Positions 1 through 10,617 are shown, counted from the stretch's first letter. The stretch: DNA of 64,000 nt from Gillisia sp. Hel_I_86 (GCF_007827275.1 NZ_VISE01000001.1:2914001-2978000); one strand, 5' to 3'. The notes: generated by a model from the sequence alone, not told the origin. Translations and numbers: made by a program.

Positions 1-19
1 TCAATTAATAAATTTTAAA

Positions 20-241
20 ATGAAAAAATCATTTTTTGCTCTTACAGCTATCGTATTAGTGCTGAGTTTTACTTCTTGTAAAGAAGATTCAGCAGAGAAA
101 ACTGAAGAAGTGGAAGTAATGGAAACAGAAGTTGAAACTCCTGCAGAAGTTATTGAAACTCCCTCTGAGGAAGTAATAGATACTTTAAACGAAGAAACTG
201 TAGAAAGGGAAGACACAATGACTGAAACTGCGGTAAACTAA
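20..241 (+). CDS. Small acidic lipoprotein (hypothetical)
   Basis: A 73-residue protein with a short basic start (MKKS), a hydrophobic stretch and a lipobox-like LSFTSC at about residues 15-20, so it should be lipid-anchored at Cys20. The mature part is almost entirely Glu, Thr and Val with repeated E-T-P-x-E-V-I-E type units and no recognisable domain. Acidic low-complexity lipoproteins of this kind are common in Flavobacteria; function unknown. It is followed within 25 bp by a strong hairpin terminator, so it ends its transcription unit. The start is the only ATG compatible with the signal peptide. Its promoter lies outside the window. Confidence 0.75.
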   Translation: MKKSFFALTAIVLVLSFTSCKEDSAEKTEEVEVMETEVETPAEVIETPSEEVIDTLNEETVEREDTMTETAVN

Positions 242-261
242 TTGCAGCACCTTTCTAATAT

Positions 262-296
262 AAAAAGCCCAAACTTTTAGAGTTCGGGCTTTTTTA
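262..296. terminator. Bidirectional intrinsic terminator
   Basis: The arms AAAAAGCCC (262-270) and GGGCTTTTT (286-294) pair perfectly, extended by three of four further pairs towards a 7-nt loop, with T-runs on both strands. It lies between two convergent genes and can serve both. Confidence 0.85.
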
Positions 297-317
297 TTTT
301 TAAAAAACTCAGTTTAG

Positions 318-2591
318 CTAGTTCTTATTTTCATCTCCCTGATCTTCTTCCATTTCTTCTTTCATGTCCTCCATTGCATCTTCATCAAGATCTTCTTTAT
401 CTTCAGTAGTTGTAGGTACAGGAAAACCTCTATCTCTCATTAAAGCATCTATTTTAGCATCTCTTCCTCTAAATAACCTATATGCTTCCGCAGGATCCAT
501 AGAGTTTCTTGGCGCAAATAAGTATTTCACCAATTTGGCTGCCATATCCTTGTCGTAAAAACCTCCAGGGGATTCTGCAAAAGCTTCTGCGGCATCAGCA
601 GTTAAAACATCTGCCCATAAATATCCATAGTATCCAGTTGCATAACCTTCCCCGGAAAAAACATGTCCAAACTGTGGAGAACGGTGACGCATCACAATTT
701 CGTCAGGCATATTTAATTCCTTCAAAGCTTTTTTCTCGAAATTCTTCGGATTTATATTGGAAGGATCTATAGTATGATATTTCATATCCATCAAAGCGGA
801 AGCTAAAAATTCTGTTGTTCCAAATCCTTGATTAAAAGTAGAGGCATTTTTGATTTTCTGTACCAATTCAGCAGGAATTGGCTCCCCTGTTTCGTGATGC
901 AACAAAAATTGATCGATCACTTTATCTGTAGATAGCCATCTTTCCAATAACTGAGACTGAAATTCTGTGTAATCCCGGACCCCTCCATTTAATGTGGGAT
1001 ACTTTACGTTGGATGATAGAAAGTGCAAAGCATGTCCAAACTCATGGAAAAAGGTGGTTGCATCGTCCCATGAAATAAGTGCCGGTTCTCCCAGGGCTGG
1101 TTTTACAAAATTGGAGTTGTTTGAGGCTAAAACGGTTTCCTTACCATCAAAAGTGGTGTAACTTCTATATGTTGTTGCCCATGCTCCAGAGCGTTTTCCT
1201 GGACGTGCATAAGGATCTAAATACCAAAGCCCAATATGCTCTCCAGTAGTTTTATCGGTTACTTCCCATACTTTTACGTCTTCATGAAAAACAGGAACGC
1301 TTCCTTCTGCTACCGGACTAAAATTAAAATTGAATAATTCTCCTGCGGTAAAAAACAATGCTTGTGTAAGATTATCCAATTGTAAATATTGTTTTACTTC
1401 ATCAGAGTCGAGATCGTATTTTTCTTTTCTAACTTTTTCAGCAAAATACCTGTAATCCCAAGGTTTTATAGTGATATCAAGATCTTCCATTTCGGCAATT
1501 GCTTGCATATCTGCCACTTCTTGCTCTACTCGTGCAAGGGCCGCTGGCCAAACAGCATTCATTAGCTTCATTGCGTTTTCCGGATTTTTTGCCATCCTGT
1601 TCTGCAAACGCCATTCGGCAAAATTCTTATATCCCATCAACTTAACTCGCTCATTTCGAAGTTTTAATATTTGCGATATCAACTGATTGTTGTCGTATTC
1701 ATCATTATTATCTCCTCTAGAATAATAGGTTTCCCAGACTTTTTTCCGTAGCTCTCGCTCATCAGAATAGGTCAGAAACGGATCCATGGACGAACGGGTG
1801 TTGGTAATGGCATATTTCCCTTCTTTGCCCCTGTCTGCTGCAGCTTTGGCAGCGGCTTTCACAAAAGAATCTGGTAACCCGCCTAATTGATCTTTTTCTA
1901 GGTACGTAACATAGCTTTCTTCGTCATGCAATACATTGTTGGAAAACTGAGTATATAACTGAGATAGTTCTTTATTGATCTCGGCATAGCGTTTTTTGGA
2001 TTCCTCATCTAAATTAGCGCCTTCCATGTCGAAATTCTCATAGATAAGTTGGACCACACGTTGCTGATCCTCGTCTAAAGGATTCTTTAAAGAATTATCA
2101 TATACCGTCTTTACGCGCTCGAATAATTTTTTGTTTTGTGAGACCTTGGAGGAATAATCTGAAATTTTTGGAGAAAGTTCTTTCTGTATTTCCCTAAATT
2201 CAGGTGAAGAAACATTACTGCTCCAAATTCCATAATAGGTAAAGGCCCTATCCAATTCTTTGCCAGATCTTTCCATTGCGGCTATCGTGTTTTCAAAGGT
2301 AGCTGGATCCGGATTGCTGGCAATTTTCTGAATTTCCTTTAAATGCATTTCCATTCCCACCTCTATGGCAGGTTGCAATTTGGAAAGCTCCATTTTATCG
2401 AATGCAGGTACACCACTGTAAGGCCCTGTCCATTTGGATAACAAGATATTTTCTGAATTTGTGATTGCTTCGGTTTCCATTTTGTTTTTTGGGTTCTCTT
2501 GGGCATTAATTTGCATCATGGGAGAGATTGCCGTTACTGTAATTGCGATAAGCCCAAGTGCTTTTTGATAATTTAAAAAGGTTTTTTTCAT
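318..2591 (-). CDS. dcp: M3 family peptidase, peptidyl-dipeptidase Dcp-like, exported
   Basis: A 757-residue zinc metallopeptidase of the M3 (thimet oligopeptidase/Dcp) family. The catalytic helix FFHEFGHALHF is visible with the first zinc His at about residue 515; the GxxDYxEFxSQxxE region that supplies the third ligand follows. An N-terminal hydrophobic segment after MKKTFLNYQK looks like a signal peptide, and homologous peptidases degrade oligopeptides by removing C-terminal dipeptides, so periplasmic or lipoprotein-free exported peptide scavenging is likely. Odd point: the C-terminus carries an extra tail of about 28 residues made nearly only of Asp, Glu, Met and Lys, which is not part of the M3 fold. 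Single-gene unit, sharing its terminator with the upstream convergent lipoprotein gene. Confidence 0.9.
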   Translation of the reverse strand: MKKTFLNYQKALGLIAITVTAISPMMQINAQENPKNKMETEAITNSENILLSKWTGPYSGVPAFDKMELSKLQPAIEVGMEMHLKEIQKIASNPDPATFENTIAAMERSGKELDRAFTYYGIWSSNVSSPEFREIQKELSPKISDYSSKVSQNKKLFERVKTVYDNSLKNPLDEDQQRVVQLIYENFDMEGANLDEESKKRYAEINKELSQLYTQFSNNVLHDEESYVTYLEKDQLGGLPDSFVKAAAKAAADRGKEGKYAITNTRSSMDPFLTYSDERELRKKVWETYYSRGDNNDEYDNNQLISQILKLRNERVKLMGYKNFAEWRLQNRMAKNPENAMKLMNAVWPAALARVEQEVADMQAIAEMEDLDITIKPWDYRYFAEKVRKEKYDLDSDEVKQYLQLDNLTQALFFTAGELFNFNFSPVAEGSVPVFHEDVKVWEVTDKTTGEHIGLWYLDPYARPGKRSGAWATTYRSYTTFDGKETVLASNNSNFVKPALGEPALISWDDATTFFHEFGHALHFLSSNVKYPTLNGGVRDYTEFQSQLLERWLSTDKVIDQFLLHHETGEPIPAELVQKIKNASTFNQGFGTTEFLASALMDMKYHTIDPSNINPKNFEKKALKELNMPDEIVMRHRSPQFGHVFSGEGYATGYYGYLWADVLTADAAEAFAESPGGFYDKDMAAKLVKYLFAPRNSMDPAEAYRLFRGRDAKIDALMRDRGFPVPTTTEDKEDLDEDAMEDMKEEMEEDQGDENKN

Positions 2592-2758
2592 TTTTTGTTG
2601 AAGTTATTTGTCAGGTTGAAATTTATAAAATTGATATTTAAATGATTTAAAAAACTTGTTAAAGCTCCCGTCTTTAAATTTAAGTATTTGGGTTAACTTT
2701 TATACGATTTATAGTTATAAACTTTAATCTATTTTTTCTTATACATCCCGAAAATAAT

Positions 2759-2766
2759 TAAATTTG
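2759..2766 (+). promoter_or_regulatory. Candidate -7 promoter box (TAAATTTG)
   Basis: Exact match to the Bacteroidota -7 consensus TAnnTTTG, 57 bp before the start of the CheB-CheR kinase gene. No convincing -33 TTG at the usual distance, so this is a candidate only. Confidence 0.4.
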
Positions 2767-2823
2767 TTACTTTTATTTTTCAATACCTTAAACAATATTC
2801 AATTTTTATTGTGAATTATAGCT

Positions 2824-5800
2824 ATGATCCAATCAAGTTCATTAAAATCTTCCTTTATAACAAATAATAATAATCGGGAATCTAGGCTCATAGCGGTAGG
2901 TGCCAGTGCTGGAGGATTAGAGGCATTAAAATCCTTTTTTGAGGGAATTCCATCTTCCGATACCAACTCATATATTGTAATTCAACACCTATCCCCAGAT
3001 TTTAAAAGTATGATGGGGGAATTGCTCGAAAAATCTACCGATCTAATTATAGAAGAAATCGAGGAGAATACTGAAATAAACCCGGGAACCATCTACCTTA
3101 TTCCTACAACGAGCAATCTTATTCTACAAAATGGCCAGTTGCAATTGATAGACAAGCCAAAGGGCCAAAAATTGAACTTGCCAATAGATATGTTTCTTCA
3201 ATCCTTGGCACAATTTAAAGAAGATCAAGCAATTGCAATAATCTTAAGTGGTACAGGAAGCGATGGGACCAGAGGGATTAAAACCATAAAAGAAAATGGC
3301 GGATTGGTAATGGTGCAAGATCCTGCCCAAGCAAAATTTGATGGAATGCCTCAAAGTGCAATTCAAACGGGCTTGGTAGATTATATCCTGAAAACCGAGG
3401 ATATGGGGAAGGAGCTTCAAAAATACATTAATGCTCCCGTAGTACTTCATTTTACAGATGATGATATTCAATATGACGAGGTTACGCTCTCTAAAATTTT
3501 AAATCTTATTCTCGAAACCACCGATGTGGATTTTAACGAGTACAAACATTCTACACTGGCAAGAAGGGTTGCAAGAAGGGTAAATGTTTGTCAATGTAAT
3601 TCTCTTTCTGAATATTATAATTTGCTAAAAGCACAACCACTTGAAATTCCAATATTAGCAAGAGAATTTTTAATTGGGGTTACTAAATTTTTTAGGGACC
3701 TTCCTGTATGGGATATTATGGAAGAAACCGTGCTTCCAACAATTATTGCAGGCAAGGCAAATGGAGAAAAACTTAAAATATGGGATGTTGCTTGCAGTAC
3801 GGGAGAAGAGGCTTATAGCTTAGCAATGTACATTAATGAAGAGTTGGAGCGCCAGAACAAAAAGATTGAAGTGAAAATTTTTGCCACAGATATTTCTCAA
3901 GAACATTTAGATATTGGGGGATTGGGGATTTATTCTGAAAGTATAGTAGCAGATATAGAACCTAGATTGCTGCAAAAATATTTTATTACCAAAAGCAATG
4001 GGTATCAGGCAGTAGAAAAATTGAGGGATATGATTATATTCTCTCATCACAACATTATCAAGAACCCTCCATTTCATAATATGGACTTGGTACTTTGTAG
4101 AAATATGCTAATCTACTTTCAACCAAGTATACAAAAAAGAGCATTAAATGTTTTGCATTATAGTTTAAAAGAAAATGGCTTTTTAGTATTGGGAACAAGT
4201 GAAAGCGTTAGTAGCCATTCGGAGAGTTTTGAAGTGATTAATAGAAAATGGAAAATATATAGAAATACGCTATTGAGAAAAAGCTTAAATGCCGAAGTGC
4301 TTCACTCCTCCGCAAACAATAGGCCTAGAGAAAAATCAAATGCAAGATTAATTTCCAATTCACGGCCTCAAGTTTCAAGTGCTGTACAAAAAGTTAGCAA
4401 TGAGTTAAACGAAGCCATTCTAGAGCAATTTGGGGGCGCCAGCGTTTTTATAGATTCAGAATATAATATTCTTCAAGCAATAGGAGAATTTAGAAAATAT
4501 GCAAGCCTTCCTGTTAACGGGTTTTCTATCAATTTACTGGATATGTTAAGTACAGATCTTAAACATATTGTAAAAGCGACGGTAAAAGCGGCCGTGAAAA
4601 AGAACGAAAAAGTGGTTTATAAGGATGCTACCTATATACATCAAGATGAAAACAAAAATTTAGATCTCATAGTAAAACCTTTTAAACGTCATAATTTGGA
4701 TCAAGAGGTAAACTATGTACTTACATTTCTTGAAAAAGATTTAGAACTTTCTCAAATAGATACTGTAGAAAGGCTTACTGTAGATAGTAGATCTCAAAAT
4801 TATATTCTGGAATTAGAGGAGGATCTTAGAAAAACAAAGGAAGAGCTTCAATCTTCTATTATGGAGGTTGAAACCAGCAATGAGGAATTGCAAGCTGCAA
4901 ATGAGGAATTATTAGCTTCTAATGAAGAATTGCAGAGTACCAATGAAGAATTACAAAGTGTAAATGAAGAAATAAATACAGTAAATGCTGAAAATATTCA
5001 GAAAATTGATGATCTGGCTTCTTTAAATGCAGACATCAATAACCTATTAGAAAGTACAGATATTGGCACCATATTTTTAGATAATGAATTGCGGATTCGA
5101 AAATTCACGCCTGCAATTAAAAAACATTTCAGTCTTATTAATTCAGATATTGGACGCCCAATAAATAACTTCAATTCTAATTTCGGCGTTAATAAAACCA
5201 AAACGTTGCTTGAAAAATGCACAGAGGTTTTAGCTACTGGTAAAACCATCGTTAGTAATATTAGATCACTGGATAATAGAAGTTATTTACGAAGAATTTC
5301 TGTCTTTAAAGATTCCAACGATAAAAGTACTGGTGTTGTAATTACGTTTGTGGATGTGGAATCGCTAGAAAAGGCAAAAAGAAGGGTAGAAGTTAGCGAG
5401 AAAAGGTTCAAATCTTTTTATGAGGAAGATCCTATAATGCATATAAGTGTAGATCCCTTTACCCTTAATATTAACCAGTGCAATAAGCATACTTTAGAAA
5501 AATTGGGATACGATTCTAAAGAAGAAATTATAGGGAAACCTATTTTCGATCTTTATGAGGATGATGCACAGATACAAGTTCTTAAGTTAAATAGATTATT
5601 TAAAGAACGGGGAGAACTTGTAAATGTAGAGCAAGAAATGATTACCAAAGATGGAAAAAAACTGCCAATCATTTTAAATTCTACTTTGGAAATGGATGAT
5701 GAAGATACCATTGTGGCGTATAGGTTTACTTGCGTAGATATTTCGGCTTTAAAGAAAGCCCAAGAAGATCTAAAAGAGCAGAAATCAGATTTAGAAAGAG

Positions 5801-6471
5801 TAAATAAAGATCTGGAACAATTTGTTTCCATATGTTCCCATGACCTACAAGAACCCTTGGCTACCATTAAATTTGGAAGTGATATTTTAGGGAAGATCTA
5901 TGCAGAGAAATTGGATGACAAAGCAAAGGAGTATATTTCTTATATAGATGAGGCTTCAGACAGATTAGCCAACCAGATCAAAGGTTTATTAGAGCATTCC
6001 AGAATTGGTAGGGATTCTAAGAAAGTATCTGTAGACTCTAAGGAGCTTATGGAAGTTGTGAAATACGATCTTGGTAAGAGATTGAAAGAAACCAAAGGAA
6101 AGGTTTATATAGGTGCACTTCCTAAATTAATGGCCTATGAGATCGAATTAAGATTACTCTTCCAGAATTTATTAAGCAATGCGTTAAAGTATATTGCAAA
6201 AGATAGAACTCCAGAAATTAGGGTATCTGCATATCCGGAAGGCGATCATTGGATCTTTTCTTTTATGGATAATGGAATTGGGATTTCAGAAGAAGATCAA
6301 AAGAACATTTTTACGATATTTAATAGGGTTCGTACCCAGGATAAATACGAGGGTACCGGTGTAGGTCTAGCTCATGTGGAGAAAATTGTACAATTGCACG
6401 AAGGCAGTGTGTGGGTAGATTCTCAATTGGGAGTTGGTAGTACCTTTTATGTAAAGCTTAAAAAAGCTTAA
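2824..6471 (+). CDS. CheB-CheR-PAS-PAS histidine kinase fusion
   Basis: A 1215-residue chimeric signalling protein. Residues ~20-190 are a CheB methylesterase with the full catalytic triad (Ser28 in GASAGG, His55 in IQHLSPDF, Asp147 in SGTGSDG) and no receiver in front. Residues ~215-480 are a CheR methyltransferase with the SAM motif [12 protein letters not shown] at ~321 and the LCRNMLIYF motif. A Glu/Asn-rich coiled coil (~655-735, repeats of NEELQ) leads into two PAS domains (~735-850, ~855-975), then HisKA with His1006 in [11 protein letters not shown] and a HATPase with N-box ([10 protein letters not shown]), DNGIGI and GTGVGL. Fusions of this order are known in many non-flagellated bacteria, where methyl-accepting targets are unclear. 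It is the first gene of the unit that continues with the phytochrome 19 bp downstream, so a role in the same light-signalling circuit is inferred. Confidence 0.92.
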   Translation: MIQSSSLKSSFITNNNNRESRLIAVGASAGGLEALKSFFEGIPSSDTNSYIVIQHLSPDFKSMMGELLEKSTDLIIEEIEENTEINPGTIYLIPTTSNLILQNGQLQLIDKPKGQKLNLPIDMFLQSLAQFKEDQAIAIILSGTGSDGTRGIKTIKENGGLVMVQDPAQAKFDGMPQSAIQTGLVDYILKTEDMGKELQKYINAPVVLHFTDDDIQYDEVTLSKILNLILETTDVDFNEYKHSTLARRVARRVNVCQCNSLSEYYNLLKAQPLEIPILAREFLIGVTKFFRDLPVWDIMEETVLPTIIAGKANGEKLKIWDVACSTGEEAYSLAMYINEELERQNKKIEVKIFATDISQEHLDIGGLGIYSESIVADIEPRLLQKYFITKSNGYQAVEKLRDMIIFSHHNIIKNPPFHNMDLVLCRNMLIYFQPSIQKRALNVLHYSLKENGFLVLGTSESVSSHSESFEVINRKWKIYRNTLLRKSLNAEVLHSSANNRPREKSNARLISNSRPQVSSAVQKVSNELNEAILEQFGGASVFIDSEYNILQAIGEFRKYASLPVNGFSINLLDMLSTDLKHIVKATVKAAVKKNEKVVYKDATYIHQDENKNLDLIVKPFKRHNLDQEVNYVLTFLEKDLELSQIDTVERLTVDSRSQNYILELEEDLRKTKEELQSSIMEVETSNEELQAANEELLASNEELQSTNEELQSVNEEINTVNAENIQKIDDLASLNADINNLLESTDIGTIFLDNELRIRKFTPAIKKHFSLINSDIGRPINNFNSNFGVNKTKTLLEKCTEVLATGKTIVSNIRSLDNRSYLRRISVFKDSNDKSTGVVITFVDVESLEKAKRRVEVSEKRFKSFYEEDPIMHISVDPFTLNINQCNKHTLEKLGYDSKEEIIGKPIFDLYEDDAQIQVLKLNRLFKERGELVNVEQEMITKDGKKLPIILNSTLEMDDEDTIVAYRFTCVDISALKKAQEDLKEQKSDLERVNKDLEQFVSICSHDLQEPLATIKFGSDILGKIYAEKLDDKAKEYISYIDEASDRLANQIKGLLEHSRIGRDSKKVSVDSKELMEVVKYDLGKRLKETKGKVYIGALPKLMAYEIELRLLFQNLLSNALKYIAKDRTPEIRVSAYPEGDHWIFSFMDNGIGISEEDQKNIFTIFNRVRTQDKYEGTGVGLAHVEKIVQLHEGSVWVDSQLGVGSTFYVKLKKA

Positions 6472-6490
6472 TTAAAAAGCACCAGAAGAA

Positions 6491-8701
6491 ATGGATACGC
6501 AAAAAACAACCATCACCAATTGTGAAAAAGAACCTATACATATTATAGGGCAATCTCAGGCTCATGGGGTTATTGTGGTATGTAACCCAATAAATTTAGA
6601 AATAACTCAATGTACAGGGAATGTAGCGAAATTATTAGGCTTGTCTTTGGAGAATCTATTGGGAAAAAATCTTTCAGTTTTAATTTCTTCTGAAAAAATT
6701 GGCCAGATTAAGGAAAAGCTGAACAATGAAAAAACCCTTCTTCCCGATGAAGAAATAATAAATCAAAAAAAGTATTTTATAATCCCCCATCTATCCGACT
6801 CTAATCTGGTTTTGGATTTCGAACCGGCAGGTACCATTTTACACTCGTCTTTATTTCAAAATCAGCTTACCGCAATTTTATCAGAAATTGAAAGCACTCA
6901 AACTATAGATGAGATGTGTAATGTTGCAGTAGCTCAAATAAAGCAACTGTTTGAGTATGACAGGGTAATGATGTATAAGTTTGATGATGAATGGAATGGG
7001 GAAGTTATCGCTGAAGTAAAGGAAGAACGATTGGAAAGCTGGTTAGGATTGCATTATCCTGCGCGCGACATTCCAAAACAAGCTCGTGAGCTATTTTTAA
7101 AACAAGGTGTACGAATAATTGCAGATGTCAATTTTAAACCTTCTAAACTAATTCCCGAAATCTCTCCTATTACCAATGAGCCTTTGGATATTTCTAAATC
7201 GGAATTACGTGGTGTTTCTCCAATTCATATAGAATATTTGAAAAATATGAAGGTAGGAGCCAGCCTTACGGTAGCAATTATCTTGGAAGGAGAATTATGG
7301 GGTTTATTGGCATGTCACCATTACGCTCCCAAATTTATAAACTATCCTCAGCGACAAACCTGTAGGTTCTTAACCCAGGTATTTAGTAATAGTCTTTCGG
7401 TAAAAACCACGAAGACATTTTTAGACCATATGGGGGCATCTGAAGTAATTCGGAAGGAGTTAGTGCGCCAAATGGAATCTATACCCAATATTAAAGAATC
7501 GCTCTTAAAATTTAACCCAAAATTTACAGATATTGTTGAATGTAGTGGAGGTGCCCTGTATCAGGATGGGAATTTAAGATTGGTAGGTACTACTCCTCAA
7601 AAAGAGGAAGTTCTAGACCTACTTCAAAATTACATTTTTCAGAAAGAGGAAGAATTATTTTTCACAAAAAATCTTGGATCTCAATATCCAAAAGCCAAAG
7701 CCTACACCAAATTTGCTTCTGGTCTTTTGAGTCTTCAATTAAAAGATGGCAAAAACTCCTATTTATTATGGTTTAGGCCAGAGATTTCTGAAACTGTTAC
7801 ATGGGGCGGTAATCCAGAAAAAATTGGGTTTGTAAAGGAAGGAATAGAATATTTAAGTCCTAGAAAATCTTTTGAAAAGTGGACGCAGCAAAATGCAGGT
7901 ATTTCTAAACAATGGGAAAATTATGATCTGGAAGCCGTAGCTTCCTTACAAGAAAGCATTACCCACATGATCGTAAAAAAGCAAAGGGATGAGATTTTAC
8001 ATCTCAACGATCAATTGATAGAAGCTAATCAAGAATTACAAACCTTTAGTTATAGTATATCTCATGATCTGAGGGCGCCCTTAAGGGGAATAGATGGGTA
8101 CGCTAGAATTTTAAGAGATCATCATATAAAGGAACTGGATGATTACAGCAAGCATGCCATAGAGACCATTGTGAAATCTGCAGAGGATATGGATGGGTTA
8201 ATCGAGGATATTTTAACTTATTCCAGCGTTGGTAAAAATGTGATGAAGCCAGAATTAATTTCTATTGAAAAGTTGGTAGAAGATATAGTGGTTAAACACA
8301 ATTTAGAAAAGGAATATCCTAACACGAAGCTACAGCTAGCTCCCGATATGCCCAAAATTGAAGGAGACAAAAGGATGATCTCACAATTAATAAATAACTT
8401 AATAAGCAATGCTTTTAAATATTCAGCTAAAGTTGAGTTACCTTTGGTAGAAGTTGGTTATTTAAGAGACGATAAAGGCCCTGTTTTTTTTGTAAAAGAT
8501 AATGGTATTGGGATAGATCCCTCCTTAAATAATAAGATCTTCGATGTCTTCTCCAGATTAGTTGGTGAAGAATATTCGGGTTCTGGAATTGGACTTGCTA
8601 TTGTTAAAAAAGTAATTGACATTCATAAGGGAACATTGAGAGTGGAATCTGAACCAAATAAAGGGGCTGGTTTTTATTTTACCTTCCCAGATTGGAATTA
8701 A
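6491..8701 (+). CDS. bphP: Bacteriophytochrome histidine kinase
   Basis: A 736-residue red/far-red photoreceptor kinase. The N-terminal PAS holds Cys11 in TNCEKEPIHI, at the position that binds biliverdin in bacteriophytochromes. The GAF domain (~140-300) has the DIP motif (Asp193 in PARDIPKQAR), the chromophore-contacting His246 in SPIHIEYLKN and ACHHYAP. A PHY domain (~320-500) follows and includes a WFRPE tongue-like motif. The kinase core has HisKA His525 (YSISHDLRAPL), N-box INNLISNAFKYS, DNGIGID and GSGIGLAIVKK. All chromophore contacts I can see are retained, so it should be photoactive. It sits between the CheB-CheR kinase (19 bp) and a receiver (27 bp), with heme oxygenase two genes on. 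Confidence 0.95.
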   Translation: MDTQKTTITNCEKEPIHIIGQSQAHGVIVVCNPINLEITQCTGNVAKLLGLSLENLLGKNLSVLISSEKIGQIKEKLNNEKTLLPDEEIINQKKYFIIPHLSDSNLVLDFEPAGTILHSSLFQNQLTAILSEIESTQTIDEMCNVAVAQIKQLFEYDRVMMYKFDDEWNGEVIAEVKEERLESWLGLHYPARDIPKQARELFLKQGVRIIADVNFKPSKLIPEISPITNEPLDISKSELRGVSPIHIEYLKNMKVGASLTVAIILEGELWGLLACHHYAPKFINYPQRQTCRFLTQVFSNSLSVKTTKTFLDHMGASEVIRKELVRQMESIPNIKESLLKFNPKFTDIVECSGGALYQDGNLRLVGTTPQKEEVLDLLQNYIFQKEEELFFTKNLGSQYPKAKAYTKFASGLLSLQLKDGKNSYLLWFRPEISETVTWGGNPEKIGFVKEGIEYLSPRKSFEKWTQQNAGISKQWENYDLEAVASLQESITHMIVKKQRDEILHLNDQLIEANQELQTFSYSISHDLRAPLRGIDGYARILRDHHIKELDDYSKHAIETIVKSAEDMDGLIEDILTYSSVGKNVMKPELISIEKLVEDIVVKHNLEKEYPNTKLQLAPDMPKIEGDKRMISQLINNLISNAFKYSAKVELPLVEVGYLRDDKGPVFFVKDNGIGIDPSLNNKIFDVFSRLVGEEYSGSGIGLAIVKKVIDIHKGTLRVESEPNKGAGFYFTFPDWN

Positions 8702-8728
8702 TAATGTATTCATTTTATTGGTTTAAAT

Positions 8729-9286
8729 ATGATAACCATACCATTACGCATACTGATAGCTGAAGACCATAAAACCGATGCGGAGCTTATAACGTATCAC
8801 TTACATGCTATAGTGGAGGCTCCGGAAATAAAAGTGGTAGACAACCTGATTAATTTTAAGGCGGCTTTACAAAACTTTATACCAGATGTGATCCTTTCAG
8901 ATTATAATTTACCAAGCTGTACAGGCTTGGATATTTTAAAAGCCACGCAGGAGTATGATATAAATATGCCTTTTATTTTTATTACAGGTACCATAGAAGA
9001 TGAAGAATTGGCTGCGAATACCATATTGTCTGGCGCTAGCGGATTCATATTAAAGAAAAATATGCATCAACTGCAAGATAAATTAAGGCCCTTGCTAAAA
9101 AGGGTTGTTTTTAATATCTCGCAACAGGAAATCGTGAGGGAAAAAGTGCGAAAAAATAGAATTGCTGTAAATCAAATTTATCAGTATCTGGATAATATAA
9201 AAGGCGAGAACGAAGAACAGCGGGAGAATTTAAAAGAGATCAAAAAAAATATTGATGAAATAGAATTGGACGATGATGTTAAGTGA
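8729..9286 (+). CDS. Response regulator, receiver with short helical tail
   Basis: A 185-residue protein: one CheY-like receiver (residues ~7-135) with acidic pocket ED at the start, phospho-acceptor Asp58 in LSDYNLP, Thr in FITGT and the conserved Lys in FILKKN. The remaining ~50 residues are charged and helical with no DNA-binding or enzymatic domain. Spaced 27 bp after the phytochrome kinase and overlapping the heme oxygenase start by 14 bp, it is the obvious phosphoryl acceptor of the phytochrome, as in other BphP-response regulator pairs. Its output partner is unknown. Confidence 0.9.
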   Translation: MITIPLRILIAEDHKTDAELITYHLHAIVEAPEIKVVDNLINFKAALQNFIPDVILSDYNLPSCTGLDILKATQEYDINMPFIFITGTIEDEELAANTILSGASGFILKKNMHQLQDKLRPLLKRVVFNISQQEIVREKVRKNRIAVNQIYQYLDNIKGENEEQRENLKEIKKNIDEIELDDDVK

Positions 9287-9854
9287 GTTAAGAGCGCATA
9301 CACAATCCCTGCACAAGGAAATAGAAAAAGAGAATCTTGCAGGACTTATTATGGACCACAGTATCTCCAGGAACCAATATAAAACGTTGTTGCTGCAAAA
9401 CTATATTGCTTATAAAGTGGTGGAAGATGAGGTGTCCCCTTATATGGAAGATTACAAAACGGGTAAAAGCGATCAGTTGAAAAAAGATCTGGATTTTCTG
9501 AAGGTTGATATAATAAGACTAAGGGATTTTAAAACGAAATTTAATTGCCAAAATAAAATGGGGGCTCTGGGTGCTGCCTATGTAGTGGAAGGATCGGTTC
9601 TAGGAGGCCTTATGATTGCAAAGGAATTAAGTAACTGTATTCAACTTAATGATATTAAAATTCATCATTTCTTTAATGGAGACCGTACTAATATAAATGG
9701 TTGGAAACAGTTTTGTAAACAAGTAAAGAACACTCAGTATTCCGAAGAAGAAATAAATCAAGCTGTAGAAAAAGCTAAAGAAACATTTATATTCTTTGGC
9801 AAAGTATTTAAAGAAATCCTAGCAGAAGAATTAACCTTAAAGGAAATTTTATAG
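9273..9854 (+). CDS. bphO: Biliverdin-producing heme oxygenase
   Basis: A 193-residue member of the bacterial heme oxygenase family that opens heme to biliverdin, the phytochrome chromophore. Visible family features are the start LRAHTQSLHKEIE with the probable proximal heme ligand His14 and the glycine-rich distal helix LGAAYVVEGSVLGG (about residues 95-115). The start ATGATG overlaps the end of the response regulator by 14 bp, indicating translational coupling. Its 3' end overlaps the convergent pseudouridine synthase gene by 6 bp. Pairing of bphO with bphP is a classical arrangement and supports both calls. Confidence 0.92.
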   Translation: MMLSELRAHTQSLHKEIEKENLAGLIMDHSISRNQYKTLLLQNYIAYKVVEDEVSPYMEDYKTGKSDQLKKDLDFLKVDIIRLRDFKTKFNCQNKMGALGAAYVVEGSVLGGLMIAKELSNCIQLNDIKIHHFFNGDRTNINGWKQFCKQVKNTQYSEEEINQAVEKAKETFIFFGKVFKEILAEELTLKEIL

Positions 9855-10424
9855 CTTAAAATTTCTAAGCCTGAAAATTTCTCCTGGTCGTAAAGTGTCT
9901 ATATACTCATTTGCTATGCGGTATCTTACTAGTCTCAAGGTTGGAAATCCAACCGCCGCGGTCATTTTTTTTACTTGCCTAAACTTACCTTCGGTTAATG
10001 TAATAGCAATCCAACTTGTGGGTCCATGACGCTCGTCCCTTATTTTTTTGCTTCGTGCCGGGAATTGAGGAATTTTTTCCAAGTTATGTGCTTTACAAGG
10101 CTTGGTCATGTATTTTGTTCCTTTAATCCCTATTTCAACTCCTTTTTGCAAGTTTAAAATTGCAGCTTGGGTTATTAAACCGTCTACCTGAACATAATAT
10201 TCCTTTTCAACTTTCGAGCTCCTTACCGTGTCACTCATTTTTCCATCGGTGGTAAGGAACAATAAACCTTCGGAATCTTCATCTAATCTCCCAATAGACA
10301 TCGTGCCTTCTGGAAATGTTCCTAATTCCCCCAGTAATTTTTTGTTCCTTCGGGTATTCTGATTGTAAACAAACTGACTAAGATATCCGTAGGGTTTATA
10401 GATCTTGAAATGTTGATGAGGCAT
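9849..10424 (-). CDS. rluE: 23S rRNA pseudouridine synthase, RluE/RsuA family
   Basis: A 191-residue protein of the RsuA/RluB/RluE/RluF family that isomerises a uridine in 23S rRNA. The catalytic motif GRLDEDSEGLL is present with the nucleophile Asp48. No N-terminal S4 domain is present, which together with the short length points to the RluE subgroup (U2457 in E. coli), though the precise target is inferred. The C-terminal EGKFRQVKKMTAAVG and LRLVRYRI motifs are typical of the family. The gene is convergent with and overlaps bphO by 6 bp; a -7 box lies 20 bp upstream of its start. Confidence 0.88.
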   Translation of the reverse strand: MPHQHFKIYKPYGYLSQFVYNQNTRRNKKLLGELGTFPEGTMSIGRLDEDSEGLLFLTTDGKMSDTVRSSKVEKEYYVQVDGLITQAAILNLQKGVEIGIKGTKYMTKPCKAHNLEKIPQFPARSKKIRDERHGPTSWIAITLTEGKFRQVKKMTAAVGFPTLRLVRYRIANEYIDTLRPGEIFRLRNFKL

Positions 10425-10444
10425 GATATGGTTTTACTTAAGCT

Positions 10445-10452
10445 CAAAAGTA
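10445..10452 (-). promoter_or_regulatory. Candidate -7 box for the pseudouridine synthase gene
   Basis: Read on the minus strand this is TACTTTTG, an exact TAnnTTTG match, 20 bp before the start codon, which would give a very short leader. No clear -33 element. Confidence 0.38.
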
Positions 10453-10617
10453 TTAAAAAAAGAAAGAAAGCGAAAAGCCGAAAACCGGGAATGACTTTTG
10501 ATAATAAAATCAGGGATCAAATAATAAAATTAAAGCTTGCTAATTCATTTGATTGGAATAAATTAGCCGAAAAATTTAAGAAAGGTTTCCACCCAACATT
10601 AAAAAATATAAGCACCC

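Noticed and set aside
1-216. Ser/Thr-rich minus-strand frame opposite the first lipoprotein
   Set aside because: Mirror of the Glu-rich coding sequence; no start signal and the plus-strand gene has a clear lipoprotein signal.
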